Of a stretch of DNA of 64,000 bases, positions 22,564 through 34,366 are shown one piece after another. The stretch comes from Megamerina dolium (Eukaryota; Arthropoda; Insecta; Diptera; Megamerinidae): contig OY978525.1 of NCBI GenBank assembly GCA_963854835.1, positions 108,818,917 through 108,882,916 of the forward strand, given 5' to 3'. A program made the position numbers and the translations under genes. The notes below the pieces were generated by a model. That model had not been told where the DNA came from, ran no database searches, and saw only the letters and a program-made list of their open reading frames with translations. Every line of letters starts with the position of its first letter. Position 1 is the first letter of the stretch.

Positions 22564-23990
22564 TCAAAAGTATTGTCCATCGTTAGCTATGACGTTTTTT
22601 TTCCATCTTTCTGGCAGCATATGGATAACGCGTCGTAAGAAGTCGACATGTTTTGAGGCAATCCATGAATTGAGTCAATTTTTGGCTTCTTCGTAAGAAT
22701 GGAAGCGCTGTTCTTCCAAGTGGATTAAGACTTCCCATTTCGCCCATCCTAATTATGTCTGAACGATTTTAGCAACATGTGTACGAACATCGTCATGTTG
22801 CAAAATTACTTTGTCGTCTCTTTCAACGTATTGTGGTCGTTTTTTTTTTCAATACTCGACTCAAACGCAACAATTGTGTTCCATGAAGTCCACATCTGCT
22901 AGTTTCATTCGGTATTAGGTTAGGTTAGAGCGGCCGCCCACTCTGAGGAGAGAGCGCACATAGGCCAGATTTAGACCCATTGTGATATCGCCACGCGGAT
23001 TATCCCTTCACCTAGTTACCTAGTTTTACTGAACCAACCAGAATGTTGAATGAATTTTAGGAAATTGACAATGTCGATCTGGTATAGTTGGGCTAGGTCA
23101 CTCAGCTGGTAGTGTCCTAGAAATTTTATTCGATTTTTACATAAAGCAGGGCAGATACATAGTAGATGTGAGATCGTTTCAAGTTCGTCTTCATCTCTGC
23201 CCAAACCTAATATTACAACGTGAGGACCTATGAGGCGGCCGTGACCAGTGACCACTCCCACATAAGTCGAGATGTCTATCCTATTAAGATCGGCAAGTTT
23301 GCGTGAACATTTCTTGCTGAGTATGGGCCACAGAAATTTCGCCGTCCTACAGATGGGTGTATCTGTCTATCTTTTCTGGAAGACGTTGGTGGTGATAACC
23401 TCCAAATTATGCTTACACGTGACTATGGGGATCCCTAAGCGAGAATTCTCCTGGGTTAGAGACTCTTTGTAGCCTGTCTTGCAAGCTCATCGGCAAACAT
23501 AAAAAACAACATCGAGCTGGTCCCACTCAATACAGAGCATAACTTTGTCACCATGAATATTCTGCTTTGCCGTTGATGTTGATGACTGGCCGAGCATAAA
23601 CAATACTCGATGCAAAAAAAAGTCTTTTTTTGTCATTTAACTAATTGTTTGAAAAATCGGCGTTTAAAATCTCTTGGCTTCAATTCGTATGGGACCCAAT
23701 TTTCATTTTATGAATCATTCCCATGGCCCTTAAATGCTTGGAAATGATTAATTCGTCATCCATTAATGATGTCGTCAATTCTTTAAGCCGTCCAATAAAG
23801 CCGTCAATTCTTCATCTTCAAACTTTTTTTTTGGTTGGCCCAAACACTTTTTGGCTTAAATGTCAAAATCACAATTTTTAAAATGCCCAAAACGAATACT
23901 CATACATTTTAATCGATATACAATATTCCTTGTAAGTTTCCAATAGCAATCGCGATGACTTTCAGCGGTACTTTTCTTTGAATTGAAAAT
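22564..23990 (-). pseudogene. mariner transposase (M3), split by a LINE insertion
   Basis: Minus-strand M3 mariner remains on both sides of a foreign segment (22913-23497). The 5' part (23498-23990) includes KKSTAESHR, HFKNCDFDI, QPKKKFEDEELTALLD and QNIHGDKVMLCIEWDQLDV. The 3' part (22564-22912) resumes at PNET and holds the second catalytic block VILQHDDVRTHVAK, then HSYEEAKN and LPERWKKNVIANDGQYF, ending at the stop near 22564. About 70 bp carrying the third aspartate (SPDxAPSDY region) is deleted between EVLIHL and EEQRFHS. The first aspartate region is also damaged. Several stops and frameshifts. No clear inverted ends. Confidence 0.87.
22913..23497 (-). mobile_element. 3' fragment of an RNase H-bearing LINE, inside M3 mariner
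   Basis: Reading on the minus strand it starts within an RNase H domain (FADELARQATKSL), passes WPILSKKCSRKLANLNRIDI and the TGHGRLIGPHVV motif, and then a cysteine/histidine block (DELETISHLLCICPALCKNRIKFLG). This arrangement is seen at the C-terminus of I- and R1-like non-LTR retrotransposons. The untranslated end finishes GGGCGGCCGCTCTAACCTAACCTAA. Only about 590 bp of the 3' end is present, as expected of 5' truncation. One or more frameshifts precede 23262. The flanking mariner has lost a few bases at the junction rather than showing a duplication. Confidence 0.82.
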
Positions 23991-24943
23991 GAAAAGTAAA
24001 ACTGACCACAAAGGTCAACATGTTTGAAGCTTAATAAATATGGGTTGTTCACACTTTTATGAAATGACAACTACTGAACAAAAAATTGTAATAATGGTGC
24101 TTTAAAATGAATATAATTACAGTACGATCCAATAGCAAATGTACAAGTTACGAAATCTAATGGAAATCTCTCTCAAAAATAATTCAAGGCCCCAATAGAT
24201 AAGTGACGTGGTTTGCAAATGAAAATTACAAAATCAAAGTGCCCTAAGTCTTGGGCAATAACAAATAACATACATTTCAATTGTGTCCTTAAGTCAATTC
24301 GATTCGATCGATTGGATATATTGAAAAATGTGCGATATTTGAACTACGACTGGCTGCCATGAAAAAGTCTCTTTGTCATAGTGAAAAATATCAAGAATTT
24401 CATATATAATTATATCAACTTTGTGCATTTTGCACACGAGATGAATTACTGTGCAACGATAATGTCAACAGCCACACACAACAACCGAGTACCGAGTACG
24501 TATGTCTAAAATAAAGATGAACGACAAAGTGAGCAACAGTAGATGTAGTTGTTATTATTGTTGTTGATGCTGTTTTGGATTAAAAATTGTTGTTACGTTG
24601 TCGTTGAATATACCGTTACTATATTCATGCGATGCGTTTTATGCACGTAAGTATTTATTTTCATCATCACAACAACAACAACAGCAACAGCAACAACGAA
24701 ATAAATTCAAGACGCTAATAAGTCAAGTCAGAATATAAATATGAGTATAAGTGCACGAGTGAATAGTTGTAAGAAATTGTAAGATGACAGTAACGGGGCA
24801 CTGGCAATAGCAATAAAATTCCATAATATCATTTTCATATTATTGTGCTGGTGGAGATGCTTAAGTGCAACATACTTACCAGTTACTATGGCGCATTTTA
24901 TGTTGTATTCGCAGACTCTGTTAAAGGAAACTTAATAGCAATG

Positions 24944-24963
24944 CAACAGCAGCAGCAGCAGAA
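24944..24963. repeat. (CAG)n microsatellite
   Basis: Short CAG run within CAA/CAG-rich sequence. Confidence 0.9.
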
Positions 24964-25332
24964 GCAATAGCAGCAGGCAAAGGATAAGTAAAAGAGCTGC
25001 ATTTTATATTTTGCAAAAATTATATAAAAAAATAATATATTTGCGCATTTCGTATGTCTTTTATGTTTTCCATCTTATGCTCTTTCTCTCTCTCCCTCTC
25101 TGTGTCTTTCATTGGGGAATTCTTTCATAAAATTAATTTATATTCATAATTTTTCTTTAGCTTTTGCTTTTGTCTTTTCATCTTTTTAATAAACTATGAA
25201 ATGTCTCAATTTTCAATGTTTACACTTCTTTGCAAGTTTCAGTTTTTTTTTTTGTGTTCAACTTCTTTTCTTTAACACCGTCATACTCATGCTCAGCATG
25301 TCCTCTTCACTAAATATAATTGAAGTTAGTTC

Positions 25333-25367
25333 CATCATTATCATCATCATCATCATCATCATCATCA
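25333..25367. repeat. (ATC)n microsatellite
   Basis: About eleven ATC units; gives a false poly-isoleucine frame. Confidence 0.95.
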
Positions 25368-26177
25368 ACATCGAAAGAACAATAACCATGACTGTGTGAC
25401 ACTTATGAGCATTTTGTGCTATTCTAACCACATAATAAACATAATCGTAATAATAATATTCAACACATTACCATCATTCTCACCATCAACTCACCATCAT
25501 CGTCATCTCATTATGAACACATCAGCCATATTAGCATTATAATAATTACTAACTTGAGCCTAATAAAGATAAAACATTATTAAAATCAAGTCTAAACGAC
25601 ACAAAGGTGAGATTTTTACAAAACAAAAATGTGTGTGAAAAATGATGAGGGCACTTGGAAGTTTCTGTGACATACCGCATTCTAAAGTTTGCTTCTAAAA
25701 GCTGCTAAAGTCAACAACAACGGAAATGTAGTTTTTAGTGTGTATAAAATAAAATAAAATAACTCCTAGATGAACTGTAACTTCGTTATTTATTTAGAGC
25801 TTCCTCTATAACACGATTGACCACGAACCGAATACGAATTGTAGAAAAATATTGAATTTCTGAGCTAAGTCAATAACCCAAAAACAATTAAACATTTCAG
25901 CGAAATGTGAAAATGATAAGAACGAAGCTCATTTAATAAAATAATATTAAAATGACTCTTTGCAAATGCTTCAAATTGAATATTACGACCCTCTGCGAAG
26001 GTCTGCTCTTCTCTTACCTTAAATGTGAAAGTAAATGACTTAATTCTAACTCCAGAGAATGTGAGAGTAGATAGCAAATGCAAAGAATTTAACAAATATA
26101 TTCGCAGATCACTTGGTCTTGTGATTTGGATGTAAATCAAGACGATAGATAAGTGCTGTCTAATAGTCCTCTTAATA

Positions 26178-27486
26178 AAGCGTGATCCATTTCGAGGTTC
26201 CCTACTTTTTTAAAGAAAAAAACACAGAAAATTCAAATTGAATGGGGAATTTTTATTATCATTTTGAAGAACATTCTTTGACATTTATTTTTTTAAGATT
26301 ATATCTTTCAAATGTTGGCCGCGGCTACGTCTCAGATGGTCCATCCGTTGAGTCCAATTTTCGATGACTCGTTCGAGCATTTCGACTGGTAACTGGCGAA
26401 TGACAAGCGTGATGTTTTGCTCCATGGCCTGAATCGAAGCGGGTTTGTCCGCATAAACTTTAGACTTTACACATCCCCACAGGAAAAAGTCTGAACGGTG
26501 TGATATCACACGATCTTGGTAGCCAATCGACCGGCCCAAAACATGAAATTATCTGCTCACCGAAGTATTCTCTCAATAAATCCATTGATTGATGCGATGT
26601 ATGGGAAGTGGCGCCGTTTTGTTGAAACCAAATGTCGCCGAGATCACTAGCTTCAATTTTAGGCATCAAATAGTCGGATATCATGGCACAATAACGGTCG
26701 CCATTGACGGTTACGTTCTCACCGGCATCATTTTTGAAGAAATATGGATCGATGATTCCACCGGCCCACAAACCACACCAAACCGTTGTTTTTTCTGAAT
26801 GAACTGGCAGCTGTTGAATCTCTTCAGGTTGCTCTTCGTCCCAAATGCGGCAATTTAGCTTGTTTACATACCCATTGAGCCAGAAATGGGCCTCATCGCT
26901 GAACAAAATTTGGCTCGAAAACGTCGGATCTTCTTGGAACTTTTCAAGAGCTCATAGAGCGAAGCGATGTCGCTTGGGAAGGTCGGGCGTCTTCAGTGCT
27001 TACACAAGCTGTATTTTGTACGCTTTCAATTTAAGATCTCGACGTAAAATGCGCCAAGTCGTTCGATAAGTCAGTTTGAGTTGCTGCGAACGGCGCCGAA
27101 TCGACTCTCCACGGTCTTCGTGTACACTCTCAGCTACGGCCGCTATATTTTCTTCACTGCGTGCTGGATGTGTTCTATTCGGTCGAATATTATCCAATAA
27201 TGAATGCTGGATCTCAAGATGGGTGATGGTGTTGCCAATAGTACGCTCAGTAGGCCGATTATGTTGACCATAAGTTCAGCGAAGTGTACGGAACACATTC
27301 CTCACAGAACGTGAATTTTCGTAATAAAGTTGAACGATTTGTAAACGTTCTTCAGAAGTAAGACTTTCCATGATGAAATGCCAAACAATACTAAACAAAA
27401 ATAACATGACAGCATGGCACGACTCACACGTGATCTATCAAAAAAAAAAGGCTATTGAAAAAAGTATGTCTACTTGGATCACCCAA
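26178..27486 (-). mobile_element. DD41D mariner, second lineage
   Basis: A 1309-bp element with imperfect inverted ends: left AAGCGTGATCCATTTCGAGG, right the complement of TTGGGTGATCCAAGTAGACA, both followed inward by a CTTTTTT block. TA flanks at 26176-26177 and 27487-27488. Full-length by structure, but its gene is disrupted. The encoded protein is clearly a different lineage from the copies at 5554 and 62559. Confidence 0.9.
26285..27371 (-). pseudogene. DD41D mariner transposase, second catalytic D is N
   Basis: Starts MESLTSEERLQIVQLYYEN at 27371. A TGA interrupts after FRTLR where the family has glycine. The frame then continues through RPTERTIGN, RRRSQQLKLTYRTTWRILRRDL, the first catalytic block MFSDEAHFWLNGYVNK (26906 and below) and the second, WFQQNGATSHT. 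There the aspartate codon is AAC, so asparagine replaces a catalytic aspartate. The third block is split by a frameshift: DITPF in one frame, DFFLWGCVKSKVYADKP in another. Forty-one positions lie between the second and third acidic positions. Ends MDHLRRSRGQHLKDIILKK at 26285. A frameshift also occurs near 26940-27000. Confidence 0.92.
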
Positions 27487-27799
27487 TAGATAGCCATTGT
27501 CTTCGAAGTATAATTCATCGTGTTGGTTTTTTTTGTTTTTTTTGGTAAGCCAGGACCTTATTGAAAGCATGACAAACACTGAGATGATCGAAATCAAGTG
27601 GGGTCTCTAGAATCACAATGCATTCTAAAATCTAAGAAATATTGTAAAAAGATGTCATAGCGCATTCCCTTATATTATACATACTCTTTTATGATGCATG
27701 TACTTCTCTTCGTATTTACCTTTAATAAAATCAGTCATCATTTGTGGTCATAACTACACTCTATGGATTATAGCATATAGCATAAGTGTAGAACTGCAA
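27487..27799. other. spacer, no feature seen
   Basis: About 310 bp with a T-rich run near 27525-27545. Nothing identifiable. Confidence 0.45.
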
Positions 27800-28030
27800 A
27801 GTGTTTTCTAATGAAACCGAACAAAAAGCTGTCGAACTTTCTTTTGAAACTTGGAAGAAAAGATGTTCACAGGACATAATCCATCAGGCCACCATATGGC
27901 CAACATAGGTATCATTGGAAATCCAATATGTAAATCTTGTTTGGGGGGTAGGACAGCACAGAGCATTTCCTCTATGTTTGCCCTGCCTTCGCTCGATCAA
28001 GATTGTGCATCTTTGGCTCTGATATAATGA
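27800..28030 (+). pseudogene. LINE RNase H / zinc-binding C-terminal fragment
   Basis: From 27866 the translation reads FTGHNPSGHHMANIGIIGNP then ICKSCL, the TGH and C-x2-C signature at the C-terminus of RNase H-bearing non-LTR retrotransposons. A one-base shift in a G run near 27944-27949 follows. The next frame then gives EDSTEHFLYVCPAFARSRL, which completes the H-x4-C block. It resembles the segment at 22913-23497 in arrangement but not in sequence, so it is a different element. Boundaries are not visible; the 27800 start is approximate. Confidence 0.75.
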
Positions 28031-29144
28031 GAATTGATAAATATACCGTTATTGTTAATTGCAATATTTGTATGTTTTTAAGTAAATCATTTCATCTAGC
28101 ATATATTCCATACAGGTTGCAACTTATGTGAGCTTCTGCTAACCAGACAATCATTTCAAACAAACGTCATAGTAATCATTTAAGCCACATACTCAACAGT
28201 GCTGGTCACGATTTTTCGGAAATTTTTATTCTAGGCATTTACTTATGAGAAAATTATGTGTAATATCGACAACTCAAAGTACAGACAGATATGATCCTAA
28301 TGATTTTCAATCACAGACATGTTCATTAGGATGGCTGTCAGTTTCAGAAAGAATATTTCTCATAGCTCGCAGATGCTCATACTCGATTTGATAAATAAAA
28401 GAAAAACCATAAGATGAAAATATATAACCAACTCCCAATAATTGTGTACAATATATTCAACATTTCGCTATTAAAATCATATTTTTTATAAATTTACTCC
28501 TAGCACTTCGAAAGCTATTTTTCAGAGGGGTAGAATATATTGCCAAACCTATTCAATTTGCTCCATCATATTTGCCCACAAATTAATTTCGCGTTCAACA
28601 CATTATTGCCCATATATTTGGACAACACCTTAATGCACATGCATACATGGGCATAGCGCAGCATATCCTTTGGAATTGTAATATCATCTCAGGCGAAATG
28701 AGATCATAGAATGGGTAAAGAATATGGACAATATACAAAAAAAAAAATGAAATATTAAAGTGATAATCTACGTTTTGTATTTCCGCATCAGCAAATTTTT
28801 TATTGAATGTTGTCACCTCCCCCTCTCTCTCCCTCTCTCTTTTTCACACAATTTCAATTGATAGTCAACATAGTAAACATATTGAACACGTACACATGTA
28901 ACGTTGCATATAACAGCAGACATCGTGTGTCTATGAGTGTGAGTACATACATATGTCTGAGAGTAGAGACTATGTAAAATCGTATGTAAAATTCGCTTAT
29001 TGCTGTTTTTGTGAGAAAATCAAAGCACGTAATTTTTGTTAAATATTTTTGACTTGGTTAGCTGATTCGATGTATGCTGAACTGTTGACGTTAACTTAAT
29101 GATGGTGGCTCACAGCAATAGTTAGACCAGCAACGGCAACATCA

Positions 29145-29170
29145 ATAACAACAACAACAACAACAACAAC
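29145..29170. repeat. (AAC)n microsatellite
   Basis: Eight to nine AAC units. Confidence 0.95.
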
Positions 29171-29901
29171 ATTGCTAACATCAACCAATGAAGCAATAAA
29201 GTATGAGTTGCAAAATATGATGGCTACAACAGCGAGAGCAATAGTGGCCAATTTAAATTGTCATTTCATGTTCAGCGGTGATGATACAAATATATACACA
29301 CACACATGCACACATACATATAGTATAAAAGTGCTGTCACCGAACACCCAACTTGAGGCAATGCGACACTCTTTTCACTCGCTGACTGCCTGACTAACTG
29401 ACTGACAGGTTAATTGGGTAGGGCACGTATTGGTGGTGTCATTAATGGCTATCCTATATAAATTATATATATATGTATGCTCATATATATATATATGTAT
29501 AATAACGATGCTTGTCCCTTTGTTGCATTGTCTGCATTTTGTTGCACGCTTCAACTACTATATCATCATTATAGTAGTTGGTAGTGCTGGCCAGTAAAAC
29601 ATGAAAAGAATGACTTATAATGTCAGTTGATGTTGTAAGTGCATCATAAGCAACAGCAGATAAATATGTAGAGAGAAGAACCGTTGCGGCCGACATCAGC
29701 AGTCGTCTACTTGTCTACTTTGTGGCCAATAAAGCAGCAACACATGTTCCCATATACAAGTAATTGTACTGTAATATTGCTGTAAGCATGGCATGGTGTA
29801 TACGTCTTATTTTTCGTATTCCTTTCTTCTTCGATATATTCTTTTAATAATTACATATAGAATATATATATAAACTATAATTAGATGTTGGTTATACCAT
29901 G

Positions 29902-29904
<3 letters not shown>

Positions 29905-29934
<30 letters not shown>
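29905..29934. repeat. (AT)n microsatellite
   Basis: Fifteen AT units. Confidence 0.95.
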
Positions 29935-29936
<2 letters not shown>

Positions 29937-31887
29937 GTCAACCTTTTGCTAGAATGCATTACAAGGAAGACATCATGATATCCAGACAACATGACGTATG
30001 AGTATTATTAATTGGCTAATAATAAATGTTAAGTATACGTAATGTACATATTTAGTTAGTCTCTTCTTACGTACCTATGTATATATTTTGTAAGATAAGA
30101 CATTTATTTTAGTATGCTGTTGGTTTTTTTTTTTTTTTGTTATTGCTATTATGGCGTTTTTCTTTCCCAACATCTGTTAGAGAGTCATATTATTGATTTA
30201 CTTACGAATTACATATTATACTTCCATGACACATGCTACCACCGCGACTAGACAATGTATTTTACGTGACCGTATAATAAGTATTTGTTGGAAATGCTCG
30301 GGTAATACAACATATGTGACGTGCATTTGCAAGTACAGTTTTTTTTATAACATTGTTATAAATACAATATTAAAATTTCATTCAACTTTATCCAGCATCC
30401 ACAAAAACTAGTGATGGTTAAGTAATTTTGATTTTAAATTTTCACCAAGTAAATGAAAAATTGTAGCAATCTTACACATAGAGCTTGACAAAATCAACGC
30501 AATATTAAGAAAATTGAAAATAGTGACATATTAGTAGTTATACAAGAGAAGCCCACATACATATATATACTAAATAGGACACCTATATGTCCAAAAATAC
30601 ATGTATTCCACTGGTTCTCCTAAATCGACATTTGTTACTCAATCACCATTATGTGCATCATCATTATTATCCATATTACTACGAACAGAATCATCATCTT
30701 CTTAATGCCATGTTTATGTTACCACAATATAATGACACAATAATCGATGAACATGACATTTAACAAATAAAAAAAGGAAAAAAAAAATTACACAGACCTC
30801 TACCCTAATTTTCTGAGAAAAGTATAAATCCATATGTACCTAAACTCAAGCTCATAATCCATATCTGTCTACAGCCGAGTTTTGGGTAAGTGTAAGTATG
30901 TGGTTAACATATAGCACATAGCGATCAAACGACCAATCGACCAAAAAACTTCTTATATAGTTGATTGTAAGAATTTATTTTTTTTTTTTTTTTTGTTCTT
31001 AAAATGTATAAAAATAATATCGACAACCACAAAACTTTCATTTTATACGATATGTTGCCAAGTAAAGTTGACACGTCTCTAAATGAAATTGTCAACATAT
31101 GTATATATGTACATATATTGCATGTATATATACATGAGAAGCATATGGAACCATACTCTTGCTACTTTATATTTATATAAATGAATGTGTGAAAAAAAAA
31201 AATCACATTTAGGAAATTGCTGTTTATTTCTTTTTGTTGTTTTTTTGGTTTTATAGTAGTTTATTCGAAAGAATTTCTTACTCTCATTGGCACCGCATGA
31301 TGCCGGTTAGTATAGTGTGATAAAATGAGTTTATATATATGTATATATATATATTGTACAACAATATATAAATGTGCCATTGTGTACATATATTTCGTAT
31401 ATAACATAACATAAATATGTCCTTACTCAAGGATAAAGAGGAAATTAAGTGTTGACCATTTGTGTTTTGTCTTCTTCATCTTCTTCTTCTTTGCATGCTT
31501 GCTGATTCTTTACAACTACCCTACATACTAACAGTTGTTAGAATTATCTGTAAATATATGAATATATGTTTTAATACGATAAATGCTTGAGTTTATGTAT
31601 TGGAAATTTCTAAAGCAATAACTGAATTCCACTATTGTAACCATTTGGTTACACTTGGTAATTAAAATGTGTTTCTATTTCAATTAAAATAAACTACTTT
31701 TTTAAATATGGCCTTTAAAATGTGATTCCAGATAGAAATACATCAGATTATAAATACTTGTAAAGAATAAAGAAAAAATTACGATTAATATTGTAATTAA
31801 AAATATGTTAACAATGTTCAATGATCCACTGTTTCTTAACATGCATATGTCTGGTAGAGAAAATATCATTTTATTTACCTATATCTA

Positions 31888-32628
31888 CTTACTTACTTAC
31901 TTATGTGGCCATAACAACCGAATATCGATTTAGGCCGAAAATAACATGCTTCGCCAGCCATCTCTGTTCTTCGCTAGCTGGCGCCAGTTAGAAATTCCAA
32001 GCGCCGTCAGGTTCTCCAGTACTTGGTCTTTCCACCGGAGGTTTGGTCTTCCTCTTTTGCGTCGTCCTCCAGCGGGTTCCGAATATAACACCTTCTTAGC
32101 TGGAGCGTGTTCTTCCATTCGCTCGACATGACCTAGCCAGCGCAGCCGCTGGATTTTGATGCGCTTTACTATGTCAATATCGGCATACAGATCGTACAGC
32201 TCATGGTTGTACCTTATTCGGTACTCGCCACCAAAGCAAATAGGTCCAAAGATCTTGCGTAGGACTTTTCTCTCGAAAACTCTAAGTATTCGCTCATCCG
32301 AGGTGGAAATTGTCCAGGCTTCAGCGCCATATGTTAGGACAGGCATGATGAGAGACTTGTAGAGTGTAGTTTTCGTTCTTCGAGAGAGGGCTCGACTTCT
32401 CAATTGCTTACCCAGCCCAAAGTAACACCTGTTAGCAAGAGTTATCCTACGCATGATCTCCAAGCTGACGTCATTACTGCTGTTAATGCTGGTTCCAAGA
32501 TAGACAAAGTCCCTTACTACTTCAAAAGCGTAGTTGTCAACAGTGACGTGCTGTCCAAGACGCCGGGACTCTTTGTTTGTTGACACTAGATACTTCGTCT
32601 TGCCCTCGTTCACCGTGAGACCCATCCG
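31888..32628 (-). mobile_element. RTE-like retrotransposon, young 5'-truncated copy
   Basis: A 741-bp minus-strand insertion holding the 3' end of the RTE family. An 11-bp duplication, ACCTATATCTA, flanks it at 31877-31887 and 32629-32639. The 3' end is a (TAAG)n tail on the coding strand (31888-31902). The truncation point lies in the reverse transcriptase just after the YADD block. Sequence agreement with 41425-44474 is very high over the whole length, except that this copy keeps 38 bp that the longer copy has lost (near 32165-32202). Confidence 0.95.
31930..32628 (-). pseudogene. RTE ORF C-terminal part, open but lacking RT active site
   Basis: The open frame runs from flank DNA (to 32724) into the element without a stop. 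From 32628 it encodes RMGLTVNEGKTKYLVSTNKE, the thumb-like region, LTYGAEAWTIS, then LYDLYADIDIVKRIKIQRL, RWLGHVERMEEHAPAKKVL and the basic block GRRKRGRPNLRWKDQVLENL, ending SMLFSA at 31930. This is the C-terminal part of the RTE protein with no endonuclease and no YADD motif, so it cannot retrotranspose. Because it is undamaged it is the best local reference for the C-terminus of the copy at 41490. Confidence 0.92.
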
Positions 32629-32639
32629 ACCTATATCTA

Positions 32640-33388
32640 TAGAGTCCAAAAAGACGTTAGTACCATAAAAAGTCAACCCTAAATCACCAAATATGAATTT
32701 TCGAGCTGTTCGTAATAGAAACAAATTTATGTTTAGAATTTGTCTACTTGTGAAATCTTAAAACTACAAAATCTAAATTTTTACTGTAAGTTTTTTCTAG
32801 TCATATGCATCTTTAAGACTCTATTGGCATTGGTTGTTCACTTTCATGCCATCTACTATACTAGGCAATACTGTTATTCAGTATATAACCCTAACCTTAA
32901 TCGATTAATAAATTATTGCTTGCTCGCATATTAGTAATGATTCAACTGCTACATCATCAGCAATAATAACTTCGATTCAATTTTGAAGTATGAAGAATCG
33001 TTAACCCATTTCACTGAGTGTTATTGATTTTTGTTCACATGTTTATATACATGTTTACAATGACAATTGTAGCTTTAATGATGTTGCCTATGATACTATG
33101 TAGCGTATCTTCTGGTGAATACTAATAGATTGACTCTTTTGTTTTAATATACTATTATTCGTTTATTTGGATAAAATTTGGATAAAATACAAAACAAAAA
33201 AAAAAATAAATTAAAAATAAATTAAAACTTTAAACTAAATATAAAGCTAAATGTAAAATATGCGTCTATAATGCTGATACTAATCTAATTTTTACATTGA
33301 AATATCACATGAAAATTTGTCACGGACTTGTGTTCTTAATAAATTTTCATTGAATTGAATTGAGTGTGAGTATGTCAACATTTATATA
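32640..33388. other. AT-rich spacer, no feature seen
   Basis: Flank of the RTE insertion, then A/T-rich sequence with an A run near 33197-33210. No supportable gene. Confidence 0.45.
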
Positions 33389-34364
33389 CAGGGTTAGGCG
33401 ATTGATATGTTACCTATTTAAGCGACCATATCTTTTTTGTGTGAAATTATTTTTTATTGATTCAAATTACAGAAATTGTAGAAATAATCAAAATTTCAAA
33501 ATCCATTCACTCTAGCTCCATGTGGCCACCTTTTGCCTTAACTATGGCCTTCAAACGGTTAAAAAATGAATTGCACTCTTCACGAATGTAATCTTTCGGT
33601 ATTTTGGCTCATTCCCGATCAATAGCTTTCTTTAGCTCATCCATACTGATATATTTTTTAGTCCTCACCTTGCTTTCCAAAATGGCCTAGATGGAATAGT
33701 CCATCGGATGTCCATCTGGCGAATTCGTAAGCCATTGTGTGGACGAAATGAAGTATGAAACGTGATTTTTTAACCATTCTTGGTTCATTCACACCAGCTT
33801 TATGAGACGGTCCGAGTCTTGTTGGAACGTCCATGATCTGCGACCGAAATATTTGCGTGCCTACAGCTCTAAAGCCCACAGCTCCAAAACATTTTCCACG
33901 ACAATAAATCGCATTGACTTTGACACCAGGCTCGAGGAAAATAATTAGAGAGCGTCTGTTTTCAGTTCTTTGGCCATTTTATTACCACTACAACGTGGAT
34001 TTCGTTCAAGTTGAGCCTTCTCTTTCCGAACCATCTCTGGTGATGTCCACCACCATATCGTTTGGCAATGTTGTCTGTACCTTTGTAACGATTTATGATA
34101 CGATACACAAACATTTTAAGGTGTTTGAGCTCACGAACAATAACTGGTTGTGATTTTTCTGCCAAATATAACGCAATCACACTATTACGTTTGAATTCCA
34201 TTTCGAATAACTTTTATTCTATAAAACTTAGACTCAAATGCTTGTGGTAGTTTGTAAACAATACGTAATTAGCTGCTATTGGCATGGTATTTCACGTAGT
34301 TGGCAATACCAGTTTGACAGATATAAATGTATGTAGTTGGTAACACTTTAATTGGCTAACCCTG
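33389..34364 (-). mobile_element. maT-like Tc1/mariner element, internally deleted
   Basis: A 976-bp element with inverted ends: left CAGGGTTAGGCGATTGATAT, right the complement of CAGGGTTAGCCAATTAAAGT, each continuing GTTACC. TA at 33387-33388 and 34365-34366. The transposase gene inside has lost its central part, so this is a non-autonomous derivative. Confidence 0.9.
33507..34201 (-). pseudogene. maT-like transposase remnant (PMDYSI type)
   Basis: Starts MEFKRNSVIALYLAEKSQPV at 34201, with a helix-turn-helix region up to about 34060. The sequence then jumps from IKWPKN to the block EPGVKVNAIYC, so the second helix-turn-helix and first catalytic aspartate are deleted. The second catalytic block is visible across a one-base deletion as FQQD...SHKAGVN (about 33800-33840). 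The third reads DGHPMDYSI, split over a frameshift near 33700. It ends KGGHMELE at 33507. The PMDYS third-aspartate signature and apparent 37-residue spacing point to the DD37D (maT) group; damage makes the count approximate. Confidence 0.82.
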
Positions 34365-34366
34365 TA

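Larger units (their letters stand above)
23991..26177. other. AT-rich stretch with microsatellites
   Basis: No supportable gene or TE; includes (CAG)n, (ATC)n and (CT)-rich tracts. Confidence 0.5.
28031..31876. other. 3.8-kb AT-rich stretch, no gene seen
   Basis: No TE or gene recognised. Holds an (AAC)n tract, an (AT)n tract and several T runs (30126-30140, 30968-30986). Confidence 0.5.

Noticed and set aside
22913..22930. TTAGGTTAGGTTAG resembling the insect telomere repeat
   Set aside because: Only two to three units, and on the minus strand they form the CTAACCTAACC end of the LINE fragment's 3' untranslated region.
24038..24055. TGGGTTGTTCAC as the terminal repeat of the M3 mariner at 22564
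   Set aside because: It points in the wrong direction for a right-hand end, and no matching left end is found.
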